Shown piece by piece: positions 1 through 6,156 of a DNA stretch of 13,654 nucleotides. A program made the translations under genes and the position numbers. Position 1 is the stretch's first letter. Each line of letters begins with the position of its first letter. The notes under the pieces are model-generated. The model was not told the origin of the DNA. It ran no database searches and saw nothing but the letters and a program-made list of their open reading frames with translations. This stretch comes from UBA724 sp049596815 (GTDB lineage: Bacteria > Bacteroidota > Bacteroidia > Flavobacteriales > Flavobacteriaceae): the NCBI GenBank assembly GCA_049596815.1, contig JBMYLY010000039.1:1-13654 (forward strand), given 5' to 3'.

Positions 1-99
1 AAACGACCCATTGTGAAAAGCCTTACAATTGCGCTCTACAGAAAAACAAGCAGATAGCAGAATGCAGAGAAAGGGAAATAAAAAGAATGTCTTTTTCAT
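1..99 (-). CDS. Small lipoprotein, N-terminal 33 residues (runs off left edge)
   Basis: An open frame on the minus strand starts with ATG at 99 and stays open to base 1, so only the first 33 codons are seen. It opens MKKTFFLFPF and continues LCILLSAC, a lipoprotein signal peptide: a short basic start, a hydrophobic core and a lipobox LLSAC with Cys18 as the probable lipidated residue. The mature part begins FSVERNCKAFHNGSF. The RNCKxFxxGxF pattern resembles, from memory, a small flavobacterial protein family sometimes mislabelled as DNA topoisomerase IV; that link is tentative. The gene lies 21 bases after the XRE gene on the same strand and has its own promoter-like TAAATTTG box, so it may be co-transcribed or separately expressed. 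Function unknown; a cell-envelope location is inferred from the signal peptide. Confidence 0.7.
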   Translation of the reverse strand, partial: MKKTFFLFPFLCILLSACFSVERNCKAFHNGSF

Positions 100-100
100 A

Positions 101-117
101 TGCCAATATTGATGGCA
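101..117. repeat. Inverted repeat TGCCA-N7-TGGCA in the leader of the lipoprotein gene
   Basis: TGCCA (101-105) and TGGCA (113-117) are a perfect 5-bp inverted repeat with a 7-base spacer. They lie between the candidate -7 box of the lipoprotein gene and its ATG at 99. The repeat could be an operator, perhaps for the neighbouring XRE regulator, or a small leader hairpin. It is short enough to occur by chance. Confidence 0.35.
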
Positions 118-123
118 AATTTA
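116..123 (-). promoter_or_regulatory. Candidate -7 promoter box (TAAATTTG) of the lipoprotein gene
   Basis: Read on the minus strand, bases 123 to 116 are TAAATTTG, matching the Bacteroidota -7 consensus TAnnTTTG. The box overlaps the TAA stop codon of the XRE gene and is followed by 16 bases before the ATG at 99. I saw no clear -33 element. Confidence 0.45.
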
Positions 124-492
124 ACCCTTTTGCTGATAGGTTTGAAAGCTTCCGTCTTTGTGAAATATTACAATTCTGTCTATCATATAACTCGCTTCTG
201 TTATTGTTTTTGCAGTTTGGATATCGGTTACATTTTCATTAGTAGCTAATGATTCCGCCTTTTTTTCAGTAGTTGACAGGGTAGGGGTGTCTGCTCCCAA
301 CAATAACCATTGGGGAGAAACATGTGGAAAAGCCAGGAGGGTTTTTAAAATAAAGTCTAAACTGGGTTTGTTGCGCCCAGACAACACATGCGAGATGGAA
401 GACCGTTGCACGCCAATGGCATCGGCGAAAGCAGCAGAACTTAGCTGTTGTTCTTGAATAATTTGATGGATACGCGCTACGATTTCCGTCAT
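121..492 (-). CDS. XRE-family helix-turn-helix transcriptional regulator
   Basis: A 123-residue protein with an N-terminal Cro/C1-type DNA-binding domain at about residues 5-66. The scaffold AFADAIGVQRSSISHVLSGR (21-40) followed by NKPSLDFILKTLLAFP is typical, with the recognition helix near residues 31-39. After a polar linker (about 70-95) the C-terminus has IDRIVIFHKDGSFQTY, a short tail of a type seen in flavobacterial regulators of this class. There is no ligand or peptidase domain, so it is probably a small dimeric repressor or regulator. The ATG at 492 is supported by a TACATTTG promoter box 4 bases upstream. It is divergent from the M14 peptidase gene and upstream of the lipoprotein gene. 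Its targets are unknown; an inverted repeat over its own promoter suggests autoregulation. Confidence 0.88.
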   Translation of the reverse strand: MTEIVARIHQIIQEQQLSSAAFADAIGVQRSSISHVLSGRNKPSLDFILKTLLAFPHVSPQWLLLGADTPTLSTTEKKAESLATNENVTDIQTAKTITEASYMIDRIVIFHKDGSFQTYQQKG

Positions 493-493
493 G

Positions 494-505
494 TTACAAA
501 TGTAA
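494..505. promoter_or_regulatory. XRE gene promoter box with overlapping inverted repeat
   Basis: On the minus strand, bases 504-497 read TACATTTG, a full match to the Bacteroidota -7 box, with only TAAC before the ATG at 492. The same bases form the inverted repeat TTACA-AA-TGTAA (494-505). An operator covering the -7 box is the usual arrangement for a self-repressing XRE regulator. The promoter assignment is reasonable; the operator role is inference. Confidence 0.5.
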
Positions 506-742
506 ATATTTTTAAAATTAAAGCTTGACTGGGTTAAATATACTAATTAATTATAAAACTTATTTAACCACATTACCTGCACTAATACTTTATATATAGT
601 TTATAACTATCTAAAAACAAGCAATTTAAATAGCGTAAAGAATAAATTGTTTACAAAAGTTAAAAGAGCCAAGCCTTTCAGTAGTCAGGTTGTTGTCATT
701 TGTAACCATTGAATTGTTTACGATTGTAACCGAACTTGTTTT

Positions 743-750
743 TAAATTTG
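743..750 (+). promoter_or_regulatory. -7 promoter box (TAAATTTG) of the M14 peptidase gene
   Basis: TAAATTTG matches TAnnTTTG exactly and sits 8 bases before the ATG at 759. A TTG at 724-726 is a possible -33 element, though its 16-base spacing is slightly short. The box argues that the ATG at 759, rather than an upstream TTG at 690, is the true start. Confidence 0.5.
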
Positions 751-758
751 CAAACACA

Positions 759-1817
759 ATGAGCAAGCCACATTCAAATTACAGCGTTCAGACGCTTTCG
801 GGTAGATATATCACTCTCAATGATATTGAGCCCTTACTCGCTCTTTATAATGCAAATGAAATATCCAAAAGTGTTCAAGGTTTGCCTTTATATCGCATTG
901 AATGGGGTTCGGGACCTGTAAAGATTTTTATGTGGTCACAAATGCATGGCAATGAATCCACGACCACAAAAGCGGTTTTTGACTTATTGGCTTACCTCAA
1001 TTCAAATCCTTCTTACCAAACTCAGATTTCCTTACGAATACTACCGATGGTCAACCCAGATGGTGCTGTTGCCTACTCCAGAAATAATGCCAACGATGTT
1101 GACCTCAACAGAGATGCAAAGCAGCTATCTCAACCTGAAAGTCAATTCTTGCGGGACGAGTTTGATGATTTTAAGCCTCACTATGCATTTAATCTTCACG
1201 ACCAACGAACTATGTATGGCGTTGGAGACAAACCTGCAACGATATCCTTTTTGGCGCCTTCTGCCGATGAAAACCGGCTATTTGGTTCCAGCCGCACCCA
1301 AGCAGCCTCTTTGATTGCTCAGGTTGCTAAAAGGCTATATGCTCATATACCCAACCAAATTGGGAGATATGATGATGCCTTTAATCCCAATTGCACAGGG
1401 GATGCCTTTCAGGCTGCAGGCGTACCTACTTTGTTGTTTGAAGCAGGTCATTATCAGGATGATTACGAGAGAGAGGATACACGTAAATTTGTTTTTTACG
1501 CCCTTCAATACGCATTAGACGCCATTGTGCAGCATAAATCCTCTGATTTAGATACGTATCTCCAGATTCCGGAAAACGCAAAACGCTTTTTTGATGTATT
1601 GATAAGAGATACAGCCTACAATGTTAATGGTCAGCTTAAGCAAGGAGACATCGGAATAAATTTCAAAGAAGTTATTCAAGGTGGAAAATTTACGCTGAAA
1701 CCCGTCTATGCTTCCGAGGGTGACTTATCTAACCACAAGGGTCACAGAGAAATTGGAGCTGTAAAGACTCACTTGATTAATTATGCATTTAACAAATCCG
1801 CACAGGATTGTTTATAA
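759..1817 (+). CDS. M14-family zinc carboxypeptidase-like protein
   Basis: A 352-residue protein, counted from the ATG at 759, with the M14 metallopeptidase signature. The zinc ligands are His63 and Glu66 in MHGNES and His147 in NLHDQ. NPDG at 99-102 and DLNRD at 115-119 (Asn117/Arg118) correspond to substrate-binding positions, and Glu228 in TLLFEAGHY is the expected catalytic glutamate. These residues are complete, so it is probably active, cleaving C-terminal residues or amide-linked groups from a peptide or cell-wall-type substrate. There is no signal peptide or membrane segment, suggesting a cytosolic location. The start rests on the promoter box at 743-750. A TTG 69 bases upstream would add a hydrophobic stretch read through the promoter. 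Substrate cannot be told from sequence. Its neighbours are regulators, with no obvious pathway partner. Confidence 0.85.
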   Translation: MSKPHSNYSVQTLSGRYITLNDIEPLLALYNANEISKSVQGLPLYRIEWGSGPVKIFMWSQMHGNESTTTKAVFDLLAYLNSNPSYQTQISLRILPMVNPDGAVAYSRNNANDVDLNRDAKQLSQPESQFLRDEFDDFKPHYAFNLHDQRTMYGVGDKPATISFLAPSADENRLFGSSRTQAASLIAQVAKRLYAHIPNQIGRYDDAFNPNCTGDAFQAAGVPTLLFEAGHYQDDYEREDTRKFVFYALQYALDAIVQHKSSDLDTYLQIPENAKRFFDVLIRDTAYNVNGQLKQGDIGINFKEVIQGGKFTLKPVYASEGDLSNHKGHREIGAVKTHLINYAFNKSAQDCL

Positions 1818-1833
1818 TACACATATTTAACCT

Positions 1834-1878
1834 TTATTTAATAACGATTATTGGGTTTTGATGCATATTATTTAATAA
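1834..1878. repeat. Paired TTATTTAATAA repeats upstream of the Lrp-family gene
   Basis: The 11-base sequence TTATTTAATAA occurs at 1834-1844 and again at 1868-1878, 34 bases apart (about three helical turns). Each copy is nearly palindromic; the second extends to ATTATT-T-AATAAT (1867-1879). Lrp-type regulators bind AT-rich, phased sites and often autoregulate, so these are candidate operators. The AT-rich background weakens the case. Confidence 0.4.
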
Positions 1879-1886
1879 TTTTTTAT

Positions 1887-1894
1887 TTTCTTTG
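1887..1894 (+). promoter_or_regulatory. Weak candidate -7 box (TTTCTTTG) of the Lrp-family gene
   Basis: TTTCTTTG differs from TAnnTTTG at the second base and lies 14 bases before the ATG at 1909. I see no -33 element at good spacing (the nearest TTTG, 1857-1860, is too far upstream). Confidence 0.3.
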
Positions 1895-1908
1895 CAAAAA
1901 AATTAATA

Positions 1909-2388
1909 ATGGCAAAGATAAAACTAGACGAAATCGACCATCAGATACTTGATATTCTGATAGATAACATGCGCACACCGTTTACGGATATCGCAAAAAA
2001 ATTACTTATTTCGGCCGGAACAGTGCATGTGCGGGTTAAAAAAATGGAAGAAGCCGGCATCATAAAAGGTTCTTCTCTAACATTGGACTACAAAAAACTT
2101 GGATATTCTTTTATTGCATATGTTGGAATCTATTTAGAAAAGACCCATCAAACCAAATACGTTTTGGAACGTCTTTCTGAAATTCCCAATGTCACTGTAG
2201 CACACATAACCACAGGAAAGTTCAATATATTCTGTAAGGTGCGTGCCAAGAGTACTGATCATGCTAAAGAAATAATTTTTAGTATTGATGATATTGATGG
2301 AGTTTTGCGTACAGAAACCATGATTTCATTAGAAGAAAGCATCAACGACAAAAAACGTCTGATGCACACTATTTTTCAAGAATTATAA
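1909..2388 (+). CDS. Lrp/AsnC-family transcriptional regulator
   Basis: A 159-residue protein with the family's two-part layout. A winged helix-turn-helix at about residues 5-55 begins LDEIDHQILDILIDNMR, followed by FTDIAKKLLISAGTVHVRVKK. A C-terminal RAM ligand-sensing and oligomerisation domain at about 66-140 includes GYSFIAYVGIYLE and the glycine turn HITTGKFNIFCKV. Length is normal for the family. Such proteins sense amino acids and regulate amino-acid metabolism genes; the ligand here is unknown. It has its own intergenic region with paired AT-rich repeats that may be autoregulatory sites, and an intrinsic terminator follows 22 bases after its stop codon. It is the nearest sequence-specific regulator to the proline and shikimate genes, but control of them is not shown. 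Confidence 0.92.
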   Translation: MAKIKLDEIDHQILDILIDNMRTPFTDIAKKLLISAGTVHVRVKKMEEAGIIKGSSLTLDYKKLGYSFIAYVGIYLEKTHQTKYVLERLSEIPNVTVAHITTGKFNIFCKVRAKSTDHAKEIIFSIDDIDGVLRTETMISLEESINDKKRLMHTIFQEL

Positions 2389-2409
2389 GAGGATATTAAT
2401 CAACACACC

Positions 2410-2440
2410 AACCCTCTTACAGTCGTTTGAGGGTTTTTTT
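2410..2440 (+). terminator. Intrinsic terminator after the Lrp-family gene
   Basis: AACCCTC (2410-2416) pairs perfectly with GAGGGTT (2429-2435) across a 12-base loop and runs into an uninterrupted T tract to 2440. This is a clean factor-independent terminator. It ends only 17 bases before the start codon of the downstream carboxylase gene. Confidence 0.85.
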
Positions 2441-2457
2441 AAGTCATAACAATACAA

Positions 2458-5019
2458 GTGTCAAGAAAAACAAAAATAGAACGATTCGAAACAGATGTTT
2501 TGTCCAAGTTTAACCTTTACAACAGCGTCTTTTCAACCTTACCCTATTCTGAAATATCTAGAACAGCTACGGTGTTACCGTTGTTTGCAGACTTTTGTAA
2601 GCAGAGCTATAAGAGAGATAAAAGTCCGAAAGACATAGTAGATGATTTTTTCGCTCAATATTTTCCAGATGATTCCCCACAAGAAAATATCGATATGCTG
2701 TTTCGGTTTATTCAATTTATTGAGCGTCAGGTGGTATTATTTGATGCGATAGAGGATGCAGCATTCACAACCATCAACAATCCAAGTGGCAGAGGTACCC
2801 TGCGCAGTTCAAAGGAAGAGGCTTTGGAAAATGATGCTACGGATGCGTTAAAAGAATATTTGAGTAGTTTTAGAGTACGTCCTGTGCTTACGGCACACCC
2901 AACTCAGTTTTATCCAGGTTCTGTTTTGGGTATCATCACAGATCTGTCTGAGGCCATCAAACACAATGACTTACCGACCATAAAAACACTACTGGCTCAG
3001 TTAGGTAGAACCCCTTTCTTTAAAAAAGAGAAGCCCACCCCTCTCGACGAGGCCAACAGTTTGATGTGGTATTTGGAAAACGTGTTTTACCATTCAGTAA
3101 GCACCATCTACCAGTACATCAAAAACAATATTTTTGACGGCGAGCCCTTTGATAACCCATTGATCAATTTGGGATTTTGGCCCGGAGGAGATCGCGACGG
3201 CAATCCATTTGTAACTACAGATATCACACTCAAAACAGCCCAGGGATTGCGTAGTAGCATTATCCGTAATTATTACCGAGATGTAAGAAGATTGCGAAGA
3301 AGGTTGACCTTTAAAAAGGTGGAGCCCATTATTATTGATGTTGAAACCAAACTTTACAACAGTATTTTTTCAAAATCTTCCTTACCTGAAATTTCACTAG
3401 ATGAATTGTCCGGTAGTCTGCAAAAAATCTACAGCTTGCTAGTTGAGGAATATCACGGGATGTTTGCCAAAGATGTGGATGCGCTCATCAACAAAGTAAA
3501 TATTTTCGGTTTTCATTTTGCCAGCTTGGACATACGTCAGGACTCCAGAGTGCATCATGCCGCTTTCTTGACTATTTTTAAAGAAGCACAAAATCAGGGG
3601 ATCGTCGACAAGTCGATCGACTACGAAAAACTCAGTGAGGCAGAAAAAATTGATCTTTTGATTCAACTTGAGGGAGACCTATTGCCTGAAGTTTTCTCAG
3701 ACGAATTGGTAAACAATACCCTTGGTTCTATTCGTGCCATCAAACAAATACAAGCTCAAAATGGACATTTGGGCTGCCATCGATATATCATTAGCAACAA
3801 CCAAACGGCTCAGAATATTTTTGAGGTCTTTGCCATGTTGCGTTTGAGCGATTGGTCACAACCCGATGTGGATGTAGCTCCTTTGTTTGAGACGGTCACA
3901 GATTTGGAAATTGCACCTGCTGTGATGGACACTGTCTACAGCAACCCGCTCTACAAAGCACATCTGGCTCGTCGTGGCAACAAGCAAACCATCATGCTCG
4001 GCTTTTCTGACGGCACCAAAGATGGAGGCTATTTGATGGCCAACTGGAGTATTTTTAAGGCCAAGGAAGCCCTAACCGAGGTTTCTAGAAAACACGGTGT
4101 CAAAGCGCTGTTTTTTGACGGTAGGGGTGGCCCACCCGCTCGAGGAGGTGGAAACACCCACCAGTTTTATGCTTCTATGGGCGACAGTGTTGAATCGGAT
4201 GAAATTCAGATTACTGTTCAAGGCCAGACCATTAGTTCGAATTTTGGAACCGTTGACTCCTGTCAGTACAACTTGGAGCAATTGCTGAGTTCTGGGATTG
4301 CCAACCGTGTATTTGACAATAAGAAATCTGAGTGGTCTCCGGAAGATCGCAAGACCATGAACGATTTGGCCAGTATCAGCTACAAGGCATACCAAGATTT
4401 TAAGGCACACCCTAAGTTTTTGCCATACTTGGAGCATATGAGTACGTTGCAATATTATGCCAAAACCAATATCGGAAGCCGACCCTCGAAGCGTGGGAAA
4501 TCCAAAACACTCGATTTTTCAGCCCTACGTGCCATCCCATTTGTGGGCAGTTGGAGCCAGTTAAAACAAAATGTTCCTGGATTCTATGGGGTGGGTCTGT
4601 CTTTAGAAAAGTATGACCGTGAAGGCAAGTTTGACGATGTGGTTTCTCTGTATAAAAACAATGCTTTTTTTAGAACTTTGGTCTCAAACTCTATGATGAG
4701 TTTGACAAAATCTTTCTTTAAGTTAACGGCCTACATGCAACACGACAAAGAGTACGGTGCATTCTGGAAGTTGATTCATGAAGAATACGAGCGTTCCAAA
4801 AAATACTTACTCAAGCTCACAGGTCAGTCTGCTTTGATGGAAAATGAGCCCGCTGGAAAAGCTTCCATAGAGACACGAGAAAAGATCGTGTTGCCTTTGT
4901 TAACCATTCAGCAGTATGCGCTAAGACGCATCCAAGAGAGTGGATCTGATGAGGTATTGGAAAAAATGGTAACGCGCTCACTTTACGGCAACATCAACGC
5001 GAGTAGGAATTCAGCTTAG
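2458..5019 (+). CDS. ppc: Phosphoenolpyruvate carboxylase
   Basis: An 853-residue cytosolic enzyme that adds bicarbonate to phosphoenolpyruvate to form oxaloacetate, refilling the citric acid cycle. Catalytic motifs are intact: His147 in VLTAHPTQ, GGDRDGNPF at 243-251, FASLDIRQDS near 354-363, GFSDGTKDGGY at 515-525 and the mobile-loop arginine segment GRGGPPARGG at 555-564, then SRPSKRG at 674-680. The protein ends NASRNSA instead of the QNTG terminus of the E. coli and plant enzymes; I recall this as usual in Bacteroidota homologues. The start is a GTG at 2458: the only upstream codons before an in-frame stop at 2440-2442 are not starts, and the N-terminus aligns with family expectation. 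No ribosome site is seen. Its TAG overlaps the aroB stop codon on the other strand. Confidence 0.96.
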   Translation: MSRKTKIERFETDVLSKFNLYNSVFSTLPYSEISRTATVLPLFADFCKQSYKRDKSPKDIVDDFFAQYFPDDSPQENIDMLFRFIQFIERQVVLFDAIEDAAFTTINNPSGRGTLRSSKEEALENDATDALKEYLSSFRVRPVLTAHPTQFYPGSVLGIITDLSEAIKHNDLPTIKTLLAQLGRTPFFKKEKPTPLDEANSLMWYLENVFYHSVSTIYQYIKNNIFDGEPFDNPLINLGFWPGGDRDGNPFVTTDITLKTAQGLRSSIIRNYYRDVRRLRRRLTFKKVEPIIIDVETKLYNSIFSKSSLPEISLDELSGSLQKIYSLLVEEYHGMFAKDVDALINKVNIFGFHFASLDIRQDSRVHHAAFLTIFKEAQNQGIVDKSIDYEKLSEAEKIDLLIQLEGDLLPEVFSDELVNNTLGSIRAIKQIQAQNGHLGCHRYIISNNQTAQNIFEVFAMLRLSDWSQPDVDVAPLFETVTDLEIAPAVMDTVYSNPLYKAHLARRGNKQTIMLGFSDGTKDGGYLMANWSIFKAKEALTEVSRKHGVKALFFDGRGGPPARGGGNTHQFYASMGDSVESDEIQITVQGQTISSNFGTVDSCQYNLEQLLSSGIANRVFDNKKSEWSPEDRKTMNDLASISYKAYQDFKAHPKFLPYLEHMSTLQYYAKTNIGSRPSKRGKSKTLDFSALRAIPFVGSWSQLKQNVPGFYGVGLSLEKYDREGKFDDVVSLYKNNAFFRTLVSNSMMSLTKSFFKLTAYMQHDKEYGAFWKLIHEEYERSKKYLLKLTGQSALMENEPAGKASIETREKIVLPLLTIQQYALRRIQESGSDEVLEKMVTRSLYGNINASRNSA

Positions 5020-6083
5020 TCGAAATAGTAAGCGATGGCATCGTCTATGGCTGCCTCGTTGACAACCTGATCGATGACAGGATTCCCTATTGATTCAAGG
5101 AGTACAAAGCGCACGTTTCCCGAAAGATTCTTTTTGTCATGACGTAGCAAAGCTTTGATAGCTGAAATGTCCTCAGGGGTCAGGCTAACTTTTTGGTAAA
5201 TAGAACCAAAAACCGACTTGATTCTATCTCTTTCTTCCTTACTTAGCCCTGTGGTTGTATGTGATAATTGCGCTTCCATAATCATTCCTATGGCTATGGC
5301 CTCTCCGTGAAGCAACCGTGTATAATTAGGGTGATCTAAGAAATAGGACTCGATTGCATGACCCAAAGTGTGGCCGTAATTCAAAATCTTCCGAAGGTTT
5401 TTTTCATAAGGGTCTTGCGCTACCACCTCTGCCTTGATTCCAATGGAATGAAAAATATGTTCACCAATTCCTTTGATGTCAGAATCGTAATCTGTTAGCT
5501 TTTCAAAATAAGCAGGGTCTTGTATAAGCCCATGTTTGAGCATTTCAGCATAGCCGCTTCTGAATTCACCTTTTGGAAGGGTGTTGAGAAAGACAGGGTC
5601 TACTAGTACAAAATCGGGTTCTTGAATGATGCCGATTTGGTTCTTTAGTTGGTCTAAATCGATTCCTGTTTTTCCACCTACCGAGGCATCTACCATTGAC
5701 AATAGGGTAGTGGGAATATTGATAAAAGCAATGCCTCTTTTGTATGCACAGGCCACAAAGCCCCCCAAGTCCGTTACCACACCACCTCCTAAATTGATCA
5801 ACAGGGCGTTACGGTCGGCACCAAATTCGGAAAGCTCACGCCACAGTTGGGTACAGGTATTGAGGTGCTTATTTTGTTCACCTGCTTTCATGACCAACAA
5901 AGTAAAATCACATTTAACTTTAGATCTAAAAACAGTTAAGCAATCACGATTTGTATTTGTGTCAGTAAGCACAAACACCTTACTGAAATCATTATCATTT
6001 AAAGCACTGACGAGTTTATCCCAGCCCGTTTCTTCAAAAAAAACACGACTTGATTTTGTCAACAAAGAAGTTGGATACGACAT
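5016..6083 (-). CDS. aroB: 3-dehydroquinate synthase
   Basis: A 355-residue enzyme converting DAHP to 3-dehydroquinate, the second step of the shikimate pathway; it uses NAD and a divalent metal in the cytosol. Visible motifs are the NAD-binding GGGVVTDLGGFVA (99-111), IPTTLLSMVDASVGGKTG (123-140), GYAEMLKHG with metal ligand Glu180, NYGHTLGHAIE with metal ligand His238 and neighbouring His242, and LHGEAIAIGM with His259. The start at 6083 is preferred: it gives normal length, matches family N-termini, and has TACTTTTG 4 bases upstream. A frame-extended ATG at 6134 would place that promoter inside the gene. It is divergent from proline dehydrogenase and convergent with ppc, with overlapping stops. 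Confidence 0.95.
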   Translation of the reverse strand: MSYPTSLLTKSSRVFFEETGWDKLVSALNDNDFSKVFVLTDTNTNRDCLTVFRSKVKCDFTLLVMKAGEQNKHLNTCTQLWRELSEFGADRNALLINLGGGVVTDLGGFVACAYKRGIAFINIPTTLLSMVDASVGGKTGIDLDQLKNQIGIIQEPDFVLVDPVFLNTLPKGEFRSGYAEMLKHGLIQDPAYFEKLTDYDSDIKGIGEHIFHSIGIKAEVVAQDPYEKNLRKILNYGHTLGHAIESYFLDHPNYTRLLHGEAIAIGMIMEAQLSHTTTGLSKEERDRIKSVFGSIYQKVSLTPEDISAIKALLRHDKKNLSGNVRFVLLESIGNPVIDQVVNEAAIDDAIAYYFD

Positions 6084-6087
6084 TGTG

Positions 6088-6095
6088 CAAAAGTA
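6088..6095 (-). promoter_or_regulatory. -7 promoter box (TACTTTTG) of aroB
   Basis: On the minus strand, bases 6095-6088 read TACTTTTG, a full match to TAnnTTTG, followed by CACA and the ATG at 6083. The spacing predicts transcription starting at or next to the start codon. Confidence 0.6.
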
Positions 6096-6143
6096 ATTGA
6101 AATGTTTTATTTTTAACTGTTGTAAATAAAACATATATCCCCA

Positions 6144-6156
6144 ATATGGACCATAT
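6144..6156. promoter_or_regulatory. Palindrome ATATGG-A-CCATAT over the putA start codon
   Basis: ATATGG (6144-6149) and CCATAT (6151-6156) form a perfect 6-bp inverted repeat around a single A. It contains the ATG of the proline dehydrogenase gene (6146-6148). It could be an operator or a translation-blocking structure, or a coincidence of the codons for Met-Asp-His. Confidence 0.3.

Larger units (their letters stand above)
493..758. other. Divergent intergenic region between the XRE and M14 genes
   Basis: This AT-rich spacer has no supported gene. It carries the XRE promoter at its left end and the M14 promoter box (743-750) at its right end. A 10-base element GTTACAAATG (493-502) recurs as its reverse complement CATTTGTAAC at 697-706, and TTGTAACC occurs twice on the plus strand (700-707 and 724-731). 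These are possible shared regulator sites. A frame extended upstream from the M14 gene to a TTG at 690 is judged non-coding. Confidence 0.5.

Noticed and set aside
690..758. N-terminal extension of the M14 protein from a TTG at 690, resembling a hydrophobic leader
   Set aside because: It spans the TAAATTTG box at 743-750, begins with TTG, and gives no proper signal-peptide cleavage region; the ATG at 759 gives a complete M14 domain.
2453..2460. TACAAGTG as a -7 box for ppc
   Set aside because: It mismatches TAnnTTTG at two positions and overlaps the GTG start codon, which would put transcription inside the gene.
4072..4452. 126-codon open frame opposite ppc
   Set aside because: It lies wholly within catalytic regions of the carboxylase and shows no protein-like motif.
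5626..6096. 156-codon plus-strand frame opposite aroB
   Set aside because: It is antisense to the conserved NAD and metal-binding regions of AroB; low-complexity translation and no family resemblance.
6084..6134. N-terminal extension of AroB to an ATG at 6134
   Set aside because: It would read through the TACTTTTG promoter box at 6088-6095 and add 17 residues not expected in the family; the ATG at 6083 fits better.
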